Below are positions 21,719 to 33,573 of a DNA stretch of 64,000 nt, in pieces. The stretch lies in NCBI GenBank assembly GCA_027604185.1, contig JADGKB010000010.1:169578-233577 (forward strand), given 5' to 3'. The notes under the pieces were generated by a model. That model ran no database searches, was not told the origin of the DNA, and was given only the letters and a program-made list of their open reading frames with translations. The stretch comes from Boothiomyces macroporosus (taxonomy: Eukaryota > Chytridiomycota > Chytridiomycetes > Rhizophydiales > Terramycetaceae). A program made the position numbers and the translations under genes. Numbering within the stretch: position 1 is the first letter of the stretch; each line of letters starts with the position of its first letter.

Positions 21719-22431
21719 TTAGTATGGGATAACAGTCCCATCACGGCCAAAGAATTTTCCACTGTTGGATTCGCCAAGCTTTTCTACTACTTGCACCATC
21801 AAAGCAACAGAGTCATGAGCAGTAATATCTCCATTTCCACTAGTCATTCCTGTTTGAACAAACCCAGGGTGAATCGCTCCAACAGAGATTCCTATTATCA
21901 AATTCACTTACCTTTAGGTTTTAAATCAATCGCTAATCCTTTAGTAGCCATGTTCAATGCGGTTTTTGACATGCGGTAGCCATAATACTTTCCAGAACCG
22001 TTGTCTTCAATTGATCCCATTCTGGAAGTGATGTTAACGACCTTAGAGCCAGGTTTCAAGTAATCCAATACTGCTCTAGTAGTCAAGAGAGGCCCAAGTG
22101 TGTTTACGGTGAATTGCTGGATTGCCATTTCTCGAAGCTTATTGTCACCAAGGTTGTCAGAGTACAGCATTCCTGCATTGTTGATTAGCAAGTCGATTGA
22201 TTCGACACCAAGGGATTTCAACTTGCTTGGCAATGCGTCAATTGAGCTTTCATCCCCAGTGTCCAACTGTAAATGTTGGGAAATCGGGATGATTGCAGCC
22301 AGCTCTTGCACCTGCGCATATGGAGTCCTTGAGGTAGCAAAGACCTTGTATTGCTGTTGGACATAGTGCTTTACAAACTCCAATCCAATCCCTCTATTGC
22401 CGCCGGTAATTAACACAGTTTTTCCACTCAT
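21719..22431 (-). CDS. Short-chain dehydrogenase/reductase (C-factor-like)
   Basis: Minus-strand exons are 22431-21912 and 21891-21719, with a 20-nt intron, giving 230 residues. It has the Rossmann motif TGGNRGIG near residue 10, NNAG near residue 90, a catalytic Ser in ITSRMGS and YRMSK as the YxxxK pair. The end GKFFGRDGTVIPY fits C-factor-type single-domain SDRs. It should use NAD(P)H to reduce a small carbonyl compound; the substrate cannot be told. No targeting signal is seen, so it is probably cytosolic. Confidence 0.9.
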
Positions 22432-22843
22432 TTCAGATTTGACAAAAATATTGCAAGCTTAATTTCGCTGCCATTTGAAAATTAAGCATTCAAATTCCAA
22501 TGCTATTCCTCTCTTTCTGCCAGTGACCAACACGCAATTCTAATCTATTCAATTGCGTTTAAAAATCGCGACGACCAAAGTTACCAGAATGGGATTGATA
22601 AAACGCAGATGCTTAGCAGTATTAGATTGCTGGATTAAAACTAAGAGACAGTTATACTCTGGAATGCTTGGATTGAATGGATAAGCCATCCAAATATCGT
22701 TGAACGCTTTCTTGTATACTTATCGAGATATGGGAAATTTCAAAGTTTATGATACTGGTAACCAGTCAATATGCGGCGCATAATATTGGAATCCAAGCAA
22801 GTTGGTTCCTTTTCAAAAACCTCTGACATAAATTTTTTCTGAC
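22432..22843. other. Divergent intergenic region, SDR / WDR55
   Basis: This 412-bp spacer between two gene starts holds no ORF I can support. It presumably contains both promoters. Confidence 0.5.
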
Positions 22844-23987
22844 ATGAAAAAACCACTATCCATAGAATGCTCCTCCACAGTATTCGATATTGCGTTCCAT
22901 CCACTATCAAATATCATTTGCGCAGGAACTATTGAAGGACAAATAGACTGGTATGGTACCGCTAATTAGTTTTACTTTCAACGAGAAATGCGAACCACTT
23001 TTTTCAGCTCATCCCCACCAAGAATCATGCAGATCATTGGATTTTAATGCTGACGGCTCCGGATTATTCACTGTGTCGAAGGACAGATCGCTTCAGGTAG
23101 ATTTTTATTCACAGAGTTAATTGATATCGAGACTCACAAAATGATTCTGAGAAAAGTTAAGGCTCATAGTTCACCAATCAATAAAGTACGCTATATATCA
23201 GAGAATTTAGTTGCGACTGGAGATGATGCGGGATGTGTAAAAGTAACAGATTTTAATGCAGATTTGGGATATTCGTACTAGAAAGCTATCTCTGAAATTC
23301 AAAGAAAATCAGGACTACATTTCCGACATGTACTATGTGGGCGAAAAGAATACACTCTTGGCTACATCTGGCGGAGGATGTCTTAGCGTGTTTGACGTCC
23401 GAAAAGACAAGCCAATTGCTGTGTCAGCGAATCAGGATGATGAGTTGCTTTCGGTTGTAGTCGTAAAGGTAATCTTTTTTTAACGTAGAACAACAAAAAA
23501 GCAGTAATAGGCACTCAATCTGGAACTATTTTACTGTTTTCTTGGAATGACTGGGGAGATTGCACTGATAGATTCCCAGGTAACTCGTTATAACTTAGGC
23601 CATCCAATGAGTGTTTCTTCGCTATGTAAATCAAACGAAACTACTGTCTATACTGGCTCTAGCGATGGAATAATTAGAGCAGTTGGAATACTTCCCAATC
23701 AATTACTTGGAACAGTTGGTGATAACGGAGATATGCCAATTGAAGCGCTAAAACTATCAAGCGATGGTAAATGGCTTGCTAGCTGCTCTCATGATGAAAC
23801 CGTAAAGCTCTGGGAGGCAGATATCACTGCTTTGGACAACGAAGTATTTGGAGATGAATTGGAAAAAGATTCTGATGACTCTGATTATGATATGCCTGCC
23901 AAAAAGAAGCACAAGAAAACGAAAAAAGCCATTGGCAATGAAAGAGGGAAAGCATCTGCCAAAGCTTTCTTTGAAGATCTTGATTAA
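22844..23987 (+). CDS. JIP5: WD-repeat protein WDR55/Jip5
   Basis: Six exons (22844-22950, 22970-23096, 23117-23242, 23262-23468, 23489-23579, 23599-23987) with introns of 19, 20, 19, 20 and 19 nt encode 348 residues. WD repeats fill most of the protein; WDR55-type signatures include AHSSPINKVRYI, ATGDDAGCVKIWD, GTQSGTILLFSWN and TGSSDGIIRAVGILPNQLLG. The tail is acidic then basic (AKKKHKKTKK), as in Jip5. The family works in nucleolar ribosome assembly. Splice sites are fixed by continuity of WD motifs; one intron must end CACAGAG. It fits the ribosome-biogenesis theme of the region. Confidence 0.93.
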
Positions 23988-24334
23988 TACATTAATATAT
24001 CCAAAGAACAAAAGGGATAATATCATTCCTTAATTGGTAGTGGAACTGTTCTTGACTTTCAAAGCATTTGATTTCGTTTAGCTAAAGTGAAACCTGTTAT
24101 GTAAAGTAATATCTCGAGAGTAAATCAGGAAGATTACAGAACCGAGTTGGAAGCAACTTTGGAAAGAGTTTGTGATTTTAAACTTAGTCTGGTTCAGAAA
24201 GGAGACAGTTGGTGCTGAGATCGAGTCGAATCACAATTCACTATAAATAATCGAAAGAAAGGATGAGGTAGAACCGCGCAAGATTGCTTGTCTTTTTGAA
24301 TTCAGTCGCGTCCAAACTAAAGAAATCTTTCTCA
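23988..24334. other. Intergenic, WDR55 to RalGAP
   Basis: No gene is supported in these 347 bp. A TATAAATA occurs at about 24242, 93 bp before the next ATG. Confidence 0.4.
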
Positions 24335-27300
24335 ATGGCGGAATTGAAAAGACAAGAAAAGCTGTTGAAACGGGCGAGACCATTACTAGATGATAAGCTA
24401 AAGGCAAAGCAAAGGATGAGAGGATTGCAGTCATTTTTAGGTATCCTAGTGCTAATGAGAATTTTCAACAGAAGCTGATGAATTAAAATTCTTTCAGCAA
24501 CATGACCAAATAATAGTCAGCGTTATACTGGAATGCTTCGTATATCGCATCAAAAAAGTAAAGGGTAATTCAAAATTAAAAAAGAACGAGTGTTTACAAT
24601 CAACTCAAAGGATGCCCAAAACCTATTTGAAGTATTGGATTTGATTCAAAAAGCAATGAAGTACTTGCATGAAAAGCTCAATACCGGATGGAACCAATCA
24701 TCACTATGTGCAGTTATTGAGTCTTTGCTCTATGACCAGAATCACGAAAAGTTGAAGCGATACGGGCTAAAGCTGCTTATTCAATACCTCGAAATGAAGA
24801 CTGAAATAGATGAAAATTCTGCGCTATTGATGAACCTATTGCTCAGCTGTGACGAAATTGAGATTAAGCAGCTAGAAAATGCGTACAATGACTGTATTGG
24901 TGAGGACGAACGAGGGCTTATCACCAAACACAGGAATGACTGGAAATTCGTTCAATTTAAACATGTGAAGCAGGAAAAGCGGGTGTTTAAGCTTCCAACA
25001 GTTGAAAATATGTCTCCCGCTGATGAAAACCTCTTTGTGATAGTCCCAAAGGAAGCAAACGAAAAATTTACTAACGCCGAAATGGTTTCAGAGTTTCTGC
25101 TAAGTTTGATTGAAATGGCAAAGTCAATTGCAGTGAAAATTACAGTTCAAGGTAAAAGGTTGTTTAATCCAAGACTACAAAATGTCACACATAGCAAAAG
25201 TGCTACATTCGGAAAAGGCTCTACCATTGAGAAATATTTGGGATTTGTTCAAGCTGAGGATTCTCGCAAAATTCTTTCCAGCTGTTTCAAAGAGATTAGG
25301 ACTGCAGGTACCAGAAGAAGCATTTGAATACTGCCCAGAAAACATCTTGAACAGCTTGCTTCAATTTATCTTGAAAATATCTTCTGTTACTGTTCAGTTG
25401 AGTGAACTTTCTCCACAAAATGATGTCGCACTGGCTTTACTACAGCAACTACTCCTTGAAAACGAAGAAAATCGTGAAATTTTACATGAAATGTTTAGGC
25501 AATCATTCATTATCGGAAAGTTTCAAGTTACAAACTATATTTTTGCCAGTTGGTTAACGGTTCCAGTCGAAGAAGTGCACCAGTTTTTACGGGAAAGGAT
25601 AATGAAATCTACAGAAGAGTTGGAGTCTCCTGCAGTTGTCCACTCTGTCGATTCAAGGACGAATATCATGATTAGAAGATATGTTCGATATTTTAGATTG
25701 GGAATATTACACATGGATGTAGAAAAAGAAGAATTTGTAACTTGTTCTTAATCGAGGTGTCAAATTTGAAGGAGCTCCTGAATTTTTATAGGTTCTTGGG
25801 ATATGAGAGATTTCATTTGCTGGAAAGCACCACATGGAATGTATTAATGAATTTGCTAATCGATATTCAAATTCAGGTGTTTAGGAATTCCAATCCATCA
25901 TATGAAGTTGCTGTTATGCTGGCAGAAACCATGTTTTGTACTTGGATACGTAGCAGAAACGTCAGTGAACCGGCTTGGACAAAGCTTGAATCATACATCT
26001 CCAGAGCAAAAGAATCTAAAGGCGTTTTAAAAGTCTGGGCAGTAAATTCAGCTAATTATAGGATATTATGACGAATTTAACGACGATCGTATGTGACAAG
26101 GTCTATGGAATATCAAATTTAAGCAGTTTGATGAAAGAAGATCCGTCCAAGAGAAAGCGTGTCGGAAAAACAAAGGGAGAGCATGCTACTCTGACTCCAG
26201 CGCTTCGTAATAACGCCAATTTAGAAGAAAATGCCAGCAAAAGTAATTTCTACTAATGTAGAAAACATTATTTCTTTTTTTGAAAAAGGTTCAGATGACG
26301 GAGGGTTGGACTTATCTCACATGATGAGTATACACGGTGATGCTGCCTTGTTTGTTCAATTGAGCGAAATCAAATGGTGGGATGCTTCAACAAGTTTATT
26401 TTTATGGAAGAATGTCCTAACCAGTATTGGTAAATTGCATGAAATCAAGGTCGGATCACCTAATTTAGGACGTAGCGGTGCATTTAGATGCGATTAAATG
26501 CGTCGTAAACATTTGGGATACTCTGAATAGGGTAATAATGAGCTGATTTAGGTCAAATATACTTTGCCCCTAGCACACAACCAAGTTCCTTCCTTGTTTG
26601 ATTTCGCTGGAATAATTTTCAAAGCAGCAGATATGCCGTCGTACGTTATTGCTAAAATAGTGAATATGTGAATAGTGTAGCAGCTGCAGCTGGATGTGTT
26701 TGTCGGATGATGTGCAGGAGGCATGATCAGTCTGAATTTACAAAATGGCTGCCCTCATTTTACCGGTTACTTTTAAAGGTACTTTGTTTTAAGTCAGCAT
26801 CTTGCTTTGCCGATGGACGATGTTATATTTGCAATTCTCACCAACTCTACCAAATTTTTCACTCTTGGATTACCTGGATCGTCAATCACAATCCCAACTT
26901 TTATCAAATGTTGCTATATGGTGGTAATACCGCGTTTAACATAGGCATTACTAGAAGAAGTTCCTGATGTTGTACTGAGATCAGTTTTTGCAATATTGGG
27001 ATCGCTACTGACCTATGAGAAGCATTACCAGAAATCATTGCCAAATTTACCTGAAGATGACCGTGAAAGTATTGTATACTCTCCAAATGCACAGGTAACT
27101 CCACCCCATTCGATTGTAAATCTAAAATTTGGGGTATTTTTGGTACTACAGAAATTCTTGTTAAAACATCAACAGCTGAAGAATTTCGACTACTGCGAAA
27201 TAATTTTGAACCACCTGGGAGTATTTTTGATGGAAGAAGCAAAGTCTGCCCAACCTTCGTAATTTAAAGTTGACCTTAGTGCAAACAAACTAAAGCATGA

Positions 27301-29297
27301 AATATTGAATGTCCTGCTGGATAGTATTTCAGTTAAAAATTACAAGGCAGCGAACGCAGCGGCAATTGGAATATCATTAATGGGAAAATGTCACACGCAC
27401 TTTGAAGCAGTAAGTTTTTATTAACCTGGGAAACAAATATGCTGATTATCGATCGATTAGTTTGGGGAATCTCTGAACATTTGCAGTATGATGATAGACG
27501 CAGAAAGATAAGTGATGTTATCACGTGTGTCAGTATCGTCTCAAATTTACTGAAAACCCTATTGGAATTGCTCATGACCTTTCCTTCCAACTTGGTATCA
27601 AACCCAAATATTTCCCTAAGAATATCAGAAGTTATCGAAGAAACCATACATCATGCTGTACGTTTGGTTAATATATAGACTATTGGAATGGATCCAAACT
27701 CTTCTGAGAACTCTGATTTGACGGAAGCCGAATTAAACGAAGTGATCAAGGGCTATCAAGTCTTGAAGGTGGATATTTCTAATTCCAGGAATCCGCAATC
27801 AATGTTTTAATTCACTTGACGCATCATCTGGATAATTTCTCTCCAATGCATGGCGCTGCTGTTATCAATTCGTAACATATAGCTTGATAATTAGAGATTT
27901 GGTTGAAACAGATGCAGACGAGAATGTCGATGGAAACAATATTCAATATCTATCCATAAAATCAGGGACAATCGTCACGTTGATTGATATGCCTGCAAGT
28001 AATTTGATTTAATTCAAGCAAACAAAGTCAGACTGATACTTCGAAATGCCGCAGGTAAATTTGCCTGGGATATGAAATCGTTCCACCATTCAATAGACGA
28101 GGTTGAAGGAGAACACAAATGTGCTATTCATCCAACATTGGTTCCCAAAAAATCGACTTCAGAGTCTTCCAAAATTGATACCTCTTCATCACGTTCTAGT
28201 TTTGATTCTGGGTCTGATATGCTAGAAACACTGCTAATGAGAATTTCAAAAAACAATCCAGAGTGCCTGTATCCAGACCCACCTAGCCCAGAAGTAGAGT
28301 TCCACAAAATGATAATGAAACATGTTGAACAAGAGTGCTTATCGCTTGAGCAGGAAGCCAGGTTATCCCAAATACGTAGATCAGTGGGGCAAAAGGAAAA
28401 CTTGGGTCTCAAAACGGAAACCAGTGCGGTATTCGAAAATGCTAGATTACTACTTGCACATTTTGGCCAACTCAACTTTGACCACTTGAAGAATGGCGAA
28501 GTACATTTACTTACAAAGAGTGTCAACCTAACAAGAGATTTAAGAGGGTTAGATAGAAAATTCAGGTATATACTTTCTAAAATAGTCGCGAAGTTGCAAA
28601 ATTTGCAATAATCTATGTTGGTCCAGATCAAGAAGACGAGATGTCTATTTTCAAGAATGAAGCTGGTAGCATTGAATACGACGAGTTTGTTAAAAGTCTT
28701 GGTTGGGAAATTAATTTGGCAGAGCATACTGGATACACGGGCGGACTTGATTCAAACCTTGTAAAAGGTGGAATCTGCACTTACTATTGCACGTCAACCG
28801 TTGAAATGGTCTTTCATGATGTTACAAAGATGAGAATTGATAAAGAAGACTTGAAACAAGTAAAAAAGAAGAGACATATCGGTAACGATCACGTACATAT
28901 TGTTTGGAATGAAAACCGAAGAGATTATAAATATGATACTATTGGTGGAGACTTTGGAAATGCCCAAATAATAGTAACGCCTTTACCAAATGGGTTATAT
29001 GCAATTGATACTTATAGAGATGATCAAGTGCAATCATTTGGCCCTCTACAAAGTCGAAATATGATTACCAAAGAGTGTTTAGGACCGCTAGTTAGGAAAA
29101 CGGCAATACAGGCTTACAGGGCAGCGTTATCAGTTGATGTTACACCTGGGATGGAAACCCATCCCTTTACCTTACGAAAGCAAACTATTAGTTTGATTGC
29201 AAGTAGGCATAAAGCGAATCCAAATACCTATGAAAAGTTTTTAACTTCAATCCTTGGAAATGAACATATTATAGTGGAAGAGCCTCCCGCTGTTTAA
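24335..29297 (+). CDS. RalGAP alpha-like GTPase-activating protein
   Basis: Nineteen exons joined over 18 introns (19-23 nt) encode 1532 residues, the largest gene here. Boundaries: 24335-24440, 24460-24564, 24585-25151, 25174-25736, 25757-26041, 26062-26242, 26262-26449, 26469-26531, 26552-26640, 26661-26778, 26798-26923, 26945-27258, 27280-27409, 27430-27657, 27679-27768, 27789-27871, 27895-27998, 28019-28565, 28586-29297. The N-terminal helical region matches RalGAP-alpha (DELKFFQQHDQI, LKRYGLKLLIQYL). The C-terminal 220 residues are a Rap-GAP domain with GLGWE-like SLGWEINLAEHTGYTGGL and the catalytic Asn in IGNDHVHIVWNE. Such proteins, paired with a beta subunit, inactivate Ral-type GTPases and affect TOR signalling. 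Human RalGAP-alpha is longer (about 2000). Intron 13 (27410-27429) ends GG instead of AG. Intron 11 could be 24 rather than 21 nt. Confidence 0.9.
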
Positions 29298-29323
29298 AAA
29301 CGCTAATAAAGTACAAGCATTTA

Positions 29324-30720
29324 TTACAGCTTTGCTTTAAACATTTCCAAAGAGTACTTTAATTCTTTGAGTTGAGAATTAGGTATCCAGATCTTGAACA
29401 ACTCCTGCAACTCTTTTAAATCATTGGACAACTCTTGGTCTTTCTTTATATTTTCGTCACTAGTTAGCTTGGCAATTATCCACGGTAAATTAAATGGGTT
29501 TGTCTTGTATGGAGCTTTGAATTTTGAAGCAATTTCTTCTTGCTGCAAGTCCCATAATTTGTTTTGGCCCATAATCCAGGAGAGCGATACATAGTAGGTA
29601 TCTAATTCTTCATAAATTGCAGAATGGCCTTGGGTACCAAATCCATAGATATTCCCTGCCAAGTAATCGCTAAGCTGAGTTATTAAACCATAATCAGTTA
29701 GTCCTTTGTTTCTCAATTTCAAACCAAATACAACCAAGTGAGAAAGAAAGTCTGGCTGATAGTCTTGCGCATGGATATAAAGTGCTCTGAATACGTTAGG
29801 ATGATTAATTCCTTGTAAAGTAGCAGAATATAAAGGTACTACCTGGTCATACCAACTCCCAACTGCAGATATTCTTACCCCATTGGACAGAATATATTCA
29901 AGAGCTATATTAACATAATTTACCCTTATAATAGGCAATAGTAATTTTTGCATTAGGATCATTAAAATCAAATAATTGCTTTGCGTTCTCGTTTTCAACA
30001 TACTTGATCACAAGGCTCTGTTTGAGGTTGGGGTAAGGGCCATGGGATATTCCAGCCATAGCTTGATTAACAATATTTACCCATCATGCCTGTTCGCTGT
30101 TTTTTAGTATTAATGATATTATTCTCTATCAGCCGTTCTATAATCAACGCGGTAACTGGGGTTCCTTGAGAATGAGCAACAAATAGAACCAAATCCGCTT
30201 CTTGGATTTTATCCATATAATTGTTGAGTTGCGAGTACAATAAATCCACTCTGTCTTCTATCTTTCCCTCTCCATTCAAGGATATTAGAGACAAATCTTC
30301 TATTTGGATTCCGTTCCTTTCCCTGAAATATTTGATTGTAGCTTGCTGCATTTTATCAATGAAATAGTCTGAAGTACCTACAGGCTCGCCTACGATCCGA
30401 TTAAACATTTTATTGGGAAACCACCTTGATTAGTATTAGGTACCTACAGTTATTACGAATTACCCATGCACCCCCACAATGGCTACTTTCTCGACATCAA
30501 ATCCAGTCTTTTCTGGCTTTATTTTGTAGAAATAATTGTAAATCCGTTGCAGAAAACCAATTGGTTCCTGGATCTTTAATTCTTCAATGTAATTCGGTAA
30601 AACGATATTTTTGGGCTTCTTTTTGAATTCGCTTGGGTCGCCGGTGAATTTGAAATCATTCTCATTCCAACTGTAGCGGACTTGGGTATGAGGTTTTTTC
30701 ATTCTCTTTAAGAGAAACAT
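29324..30720 (-). CDS. YML020W-like alpha/beta-hydrolase
   Basis: Minus-strand exons are 30720-30464, 30424-30081, 30061-29924 and 29904-29324, giving 439 residues. The hydrolase triad can be proposed: Ser in AHSQGTP, Asp in GSWYDQVVPLYSA and His in GTQGHSAIYEE. Other landmarks are GVHGWFP and AGISHGPYPNL. These match an uncharacterised fungal lipase-like family that includes yeast YML020W. The substrate is unknown. The introns are 39, 19 and 19 nt; the 39-nt one is a back-to-back pair. It ends 27 bp from the 3' end of RalGAP (convergent). Confidence 0.85.
30425..30463 (-). other. Back-to-back double intron (39 nt)
   Basis: On the minus strand the upstream half is GTAATTCGTAATAACTGTAG (20 nt, 30463-30444). 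The downstream half is GTACCTAATACTAATCAAG (19 nt, 30443-30425). Each half has its own GT, branch-like site and AG and is of normal size for this genome. Removing both, as one or two steps, restores HGWFP and the frame. Confidence 0.8.
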
Positions 30721-30992
30721 TTCAGATTGAGGTTTTCAAGCCATGTGATCCGCAGATAAATGAGCAGTTATATTGCAATTATTAGAGTTTTCTTTAACTG
30801 TGCTTAGATGGTATTGGACTTTGATATTCAGGATCCTTATCTCAACCAGTATTGAACTTTGATAGCCAGGATCCAAATCCGACTCACTGGGTATCCTTTC
30901 CTGAGTGCAAGACAGCGGTATTCAAGCACTAGTAATATTTCCAACTCACGCTTGAAATTTCAGAATTCCAAATTATTTTTTTCCAAATCAAA
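30721..30992. promoter_or_regulatory. Divergent promoter with imperfect direct repeat
   Basis: Positions 30812-30836 and 30850-30874 match at 22 of 25 bases and lie 38 bp apart. The shared core includes ACTTTGATA and CAGGATCC. The spacer serves the hydrolase (-) and the PIH1 gene (+). Confidence 0.4.
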
Positions 30993-31751
30993 ATGATTGA
31001 CCCAGTAATTGACAACCTTGTATCTTCCTTCAATAAACAGATAGAACCAACTACACCAGTATTACCGCAAAAGGGATTCGTACTCAAGACCCAAACTATG
31101 GAAGAGTCTAATTATCCTTCCCAAACCAAAGTATTCATTAACGTTTGCTACTCTGATGAAATACCTTCACCACCGCTGTTACCACAAGATCAGATCCTCA
31201 AATTAATAGCGGATCAGGATAATTCAAAATACAGGGTTCCAATGTCCTGTTCCAAAGCTAGGAACGATGTAGATAAAAAAGGAAAAGTTTGCATCGTTTA
31301 CGATGTGTGTATAAATACAGTCCCATACAAGATGTGTGAAAACGAACAGTTCAAGACTTTTATTATAGAATTATGTCTGGAATGGCTGGAAGAAAAGTAC
31401 ACGCTGCTCCTATCGCGAGGTACCTGTTATTAATTAGATATCAGCTTACCCAAGATGGCCTCAAAGGGGCAACTGGTACCGCATTACATTAAACAGAAAA
31501 GACCGGTGATTCAGCAGACCAAGATCAGGCCAAAATATATTGTACAAAAGGATGATTTTGTTTCAGTCCAAGTTCATTTACCGCAATTGGAAACTGTCAA
31601 AGATTTAGCTTTGGAGATTGAAAAGAACAAGATTTTTATTGATCATGAATTGTACGAATTGACGATTGACTTGGACTGCACTGTTTACGATGGTAAAGCG
31701 CAGTTTGACTGTACCTCGAAATATCTCTATATTACTCTTGATATCTTGTGA
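30993..31751 (+). CDS. PIH1-domain protein
   Basis: Exons are 30993-31419 and 31438-31751, with an 18-nt intron, the shortest here, giving 246 residues. The PIH1 N-terminal domain shows KVFINVCYSDEIPSPP, VPMSCSKARNDVDKKGK, YDVCINTVPY and ending LLLSRDISLPK. The C-terminal 90 residues resemble the CS-like half (VSVQVHLPQ...IDHELYELTIDL). PIH1 proteins are Hsp90 co-chaperone adaptors: PIH1D1 works in R2TP, while others assemble axonemal dynein arms. I cannot decide which subtype this is. With CDK20 nearby a flagellar role is possible. Confidence 0.88.
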
Positions 31752-31958
31752 TCCTAGTAAATAAAAGATCTTGAATAGTAGACACGTTGCTTTCAACAAA
31801 AGGCCCTTGCCGCAGTCAATGCTAAATACACCGCAATGGTAATTATAAGCAGTGTTTTCATTGGTTGTTGGAAAACCTAGTGGGCAATGCACACCATTGA
31901 GTACCCACGTTTTACCAAGAAAGTAAACTCAAGAGACTTGAAAAACGTGTAATAGTAC

Positions 31959-31966
31959 TATAAATG
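31959..31966 (+). promoter_or_regulatory. TATA box of phosphoesterase gene
   Basis: TATAAATG, 33 bp before the ATG at 31992. Confidence 0.45.
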
Positions 31967-31991
31967 CAGCTTGAATTTGCTATCTACACTC

Positions 31992-33327
31992 ATGCTCTCT
32001 TTACTCTTGACTTTTGTATCTGCTATATCTTTGAAAATAAAGAATGTCGTGGTCTTGGTGCAGGAAAACCGATCGTTTGATACTCTTGCTGGAGGCTTTG
32101 ACTATGATCCTTCAATCAATGGCCTAGTCGGCAAATCATTCTGCAACCCTACCGATGTCAACAATCCATCCACCACTGTATGCTCAGATCAGATCCAACA
32201 AGCTCAAGATGTTGTTAGCGATGATCCTGATCATTCTCTTACTGGTACTTCCTTTGATTTGTATTCACAATATGTTCCTGACGAACAGCAAATCAAGAAT
32301 GGCCAGCTAGTAGCTACAATGCAAGGATTTATGAATGAACAAGAAAATCGTTATGGCAATGACAATGTTAGAGCTTCTGCTATTTTGAACTACTATCATC
32401 CATCTCAAGTACCAGTGTTTCACGATTTGGCTAGAAACTACTTGCTGTTTGATGAATGGTTTTGTGCTGTTCCTGGGCCAACCAACCCCAACCGAGCATA
32501 TGTAACATCAGGCACTTCACACGGCAGCGGTGATAATGATGATAGTATCTATTCGTTTGGTGGGTTTACCCACAGATCCATTTTCCAACAACTGACTGAA
32601 AATGGTGTATCTTGGATCAATTACTCAAACTCTTCGGGAACTTCTACAGGCTACATTGAAAAATATCACAGTGCAAATGGATTCAATCCAGATTCATTGT
32701 TTTACGATTGGACATGGTCTAGCGGAGTTTACAAGAAGCAAGTCAAAGGAATTAAACAGTTCTTTACCGATGCAAAGAATGGTAACCTCCCACAGTTTTC
32801 TTATATCAATCCAGAGTGCTGTTCATTTGATTCGATGCATCCGCCATCTCCGATTAGTATGGGAGAAGCATTTGTAAAGAAGATTTACGATGCACTGGTA
32901 TCTTCGCCTCAATGGAACCAAACCTTGTTTATTCTCACTTTTGATGAAGCCGGTGGATTTGCTGATCATGTAATTCTTATTGATATAGGTTCCTCCACCA
33001 GTTAATGTCCCAGCCGGTGACGCTCTTACTTATCAGCAAACAGCTCCAGATGGGCAAACAGCCACCTTTGATTTCACTAGACTTGGAGTTCGCGTACCAA
33101 CACTGCTCATTTCACCATGGGTAGGCAAAGGTGTTGTTGAGCATCAAGCACAAACAGGCGCTTATACACACACGTCTATCCCAAAATTCTTGTCTAGTTT
33201 GTGGAACTTGGATGCAAATAAGCCATTGACACCTCGTGTTGCCTGGTCTGCATCGATTGACCATTTGATTTTAGATTCTCCTAGAAATGATAAACCAAAG
33301 CTTTCATCACCAAATCTTGCCTTTTAA
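31992..33327 (+). CDS. Secreted phosphoesterase (acid phosphatase / phospholipase C-like)
   Basis: Exons are 31992-32969 and 32989-33327, with a 19-nt intron, giving 438 residues. A short signal peptide (MLSLLLTFVSA) precedes KNVVVLVQENRSFD, the first signature of the phosphoesterase family that includes fungal acid phosphatases and bacterial phospholipases C. Further signatures are CAVPGPTNPNRAYVTSGTSHG, NYYHPSQVPVF and the metal-site FDEAGGFADHV, which abuts the intron. It should hydrolyse phosphate esters outside the cell. The start at MLSLLL is chosen for the signal peptide; upstream in-frame codons are not ATG. Confidence 0.92.
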
Positions 33328-33573
33328 ATAAATCAGATTGGGCAATGGAAACTGTTAGTAAAGCAATTGGTTATGGCTTTTAGTTTTAGAATATGCACAA
33401 CTCTGCGATCAGTTACGCAATGTTTTTGGTCACTTTATTTTCCAACCGCGTCTGCATATCAAAGCTCCTAAAGTTAAAATACTGTGAGCTCCGCTTAATC
33501 CAAAGTATTAATCTAAAATTGATTTCATCTTTCGCGCACGGACATTAAAAATATTGATTTTTAATCTCAGTTG

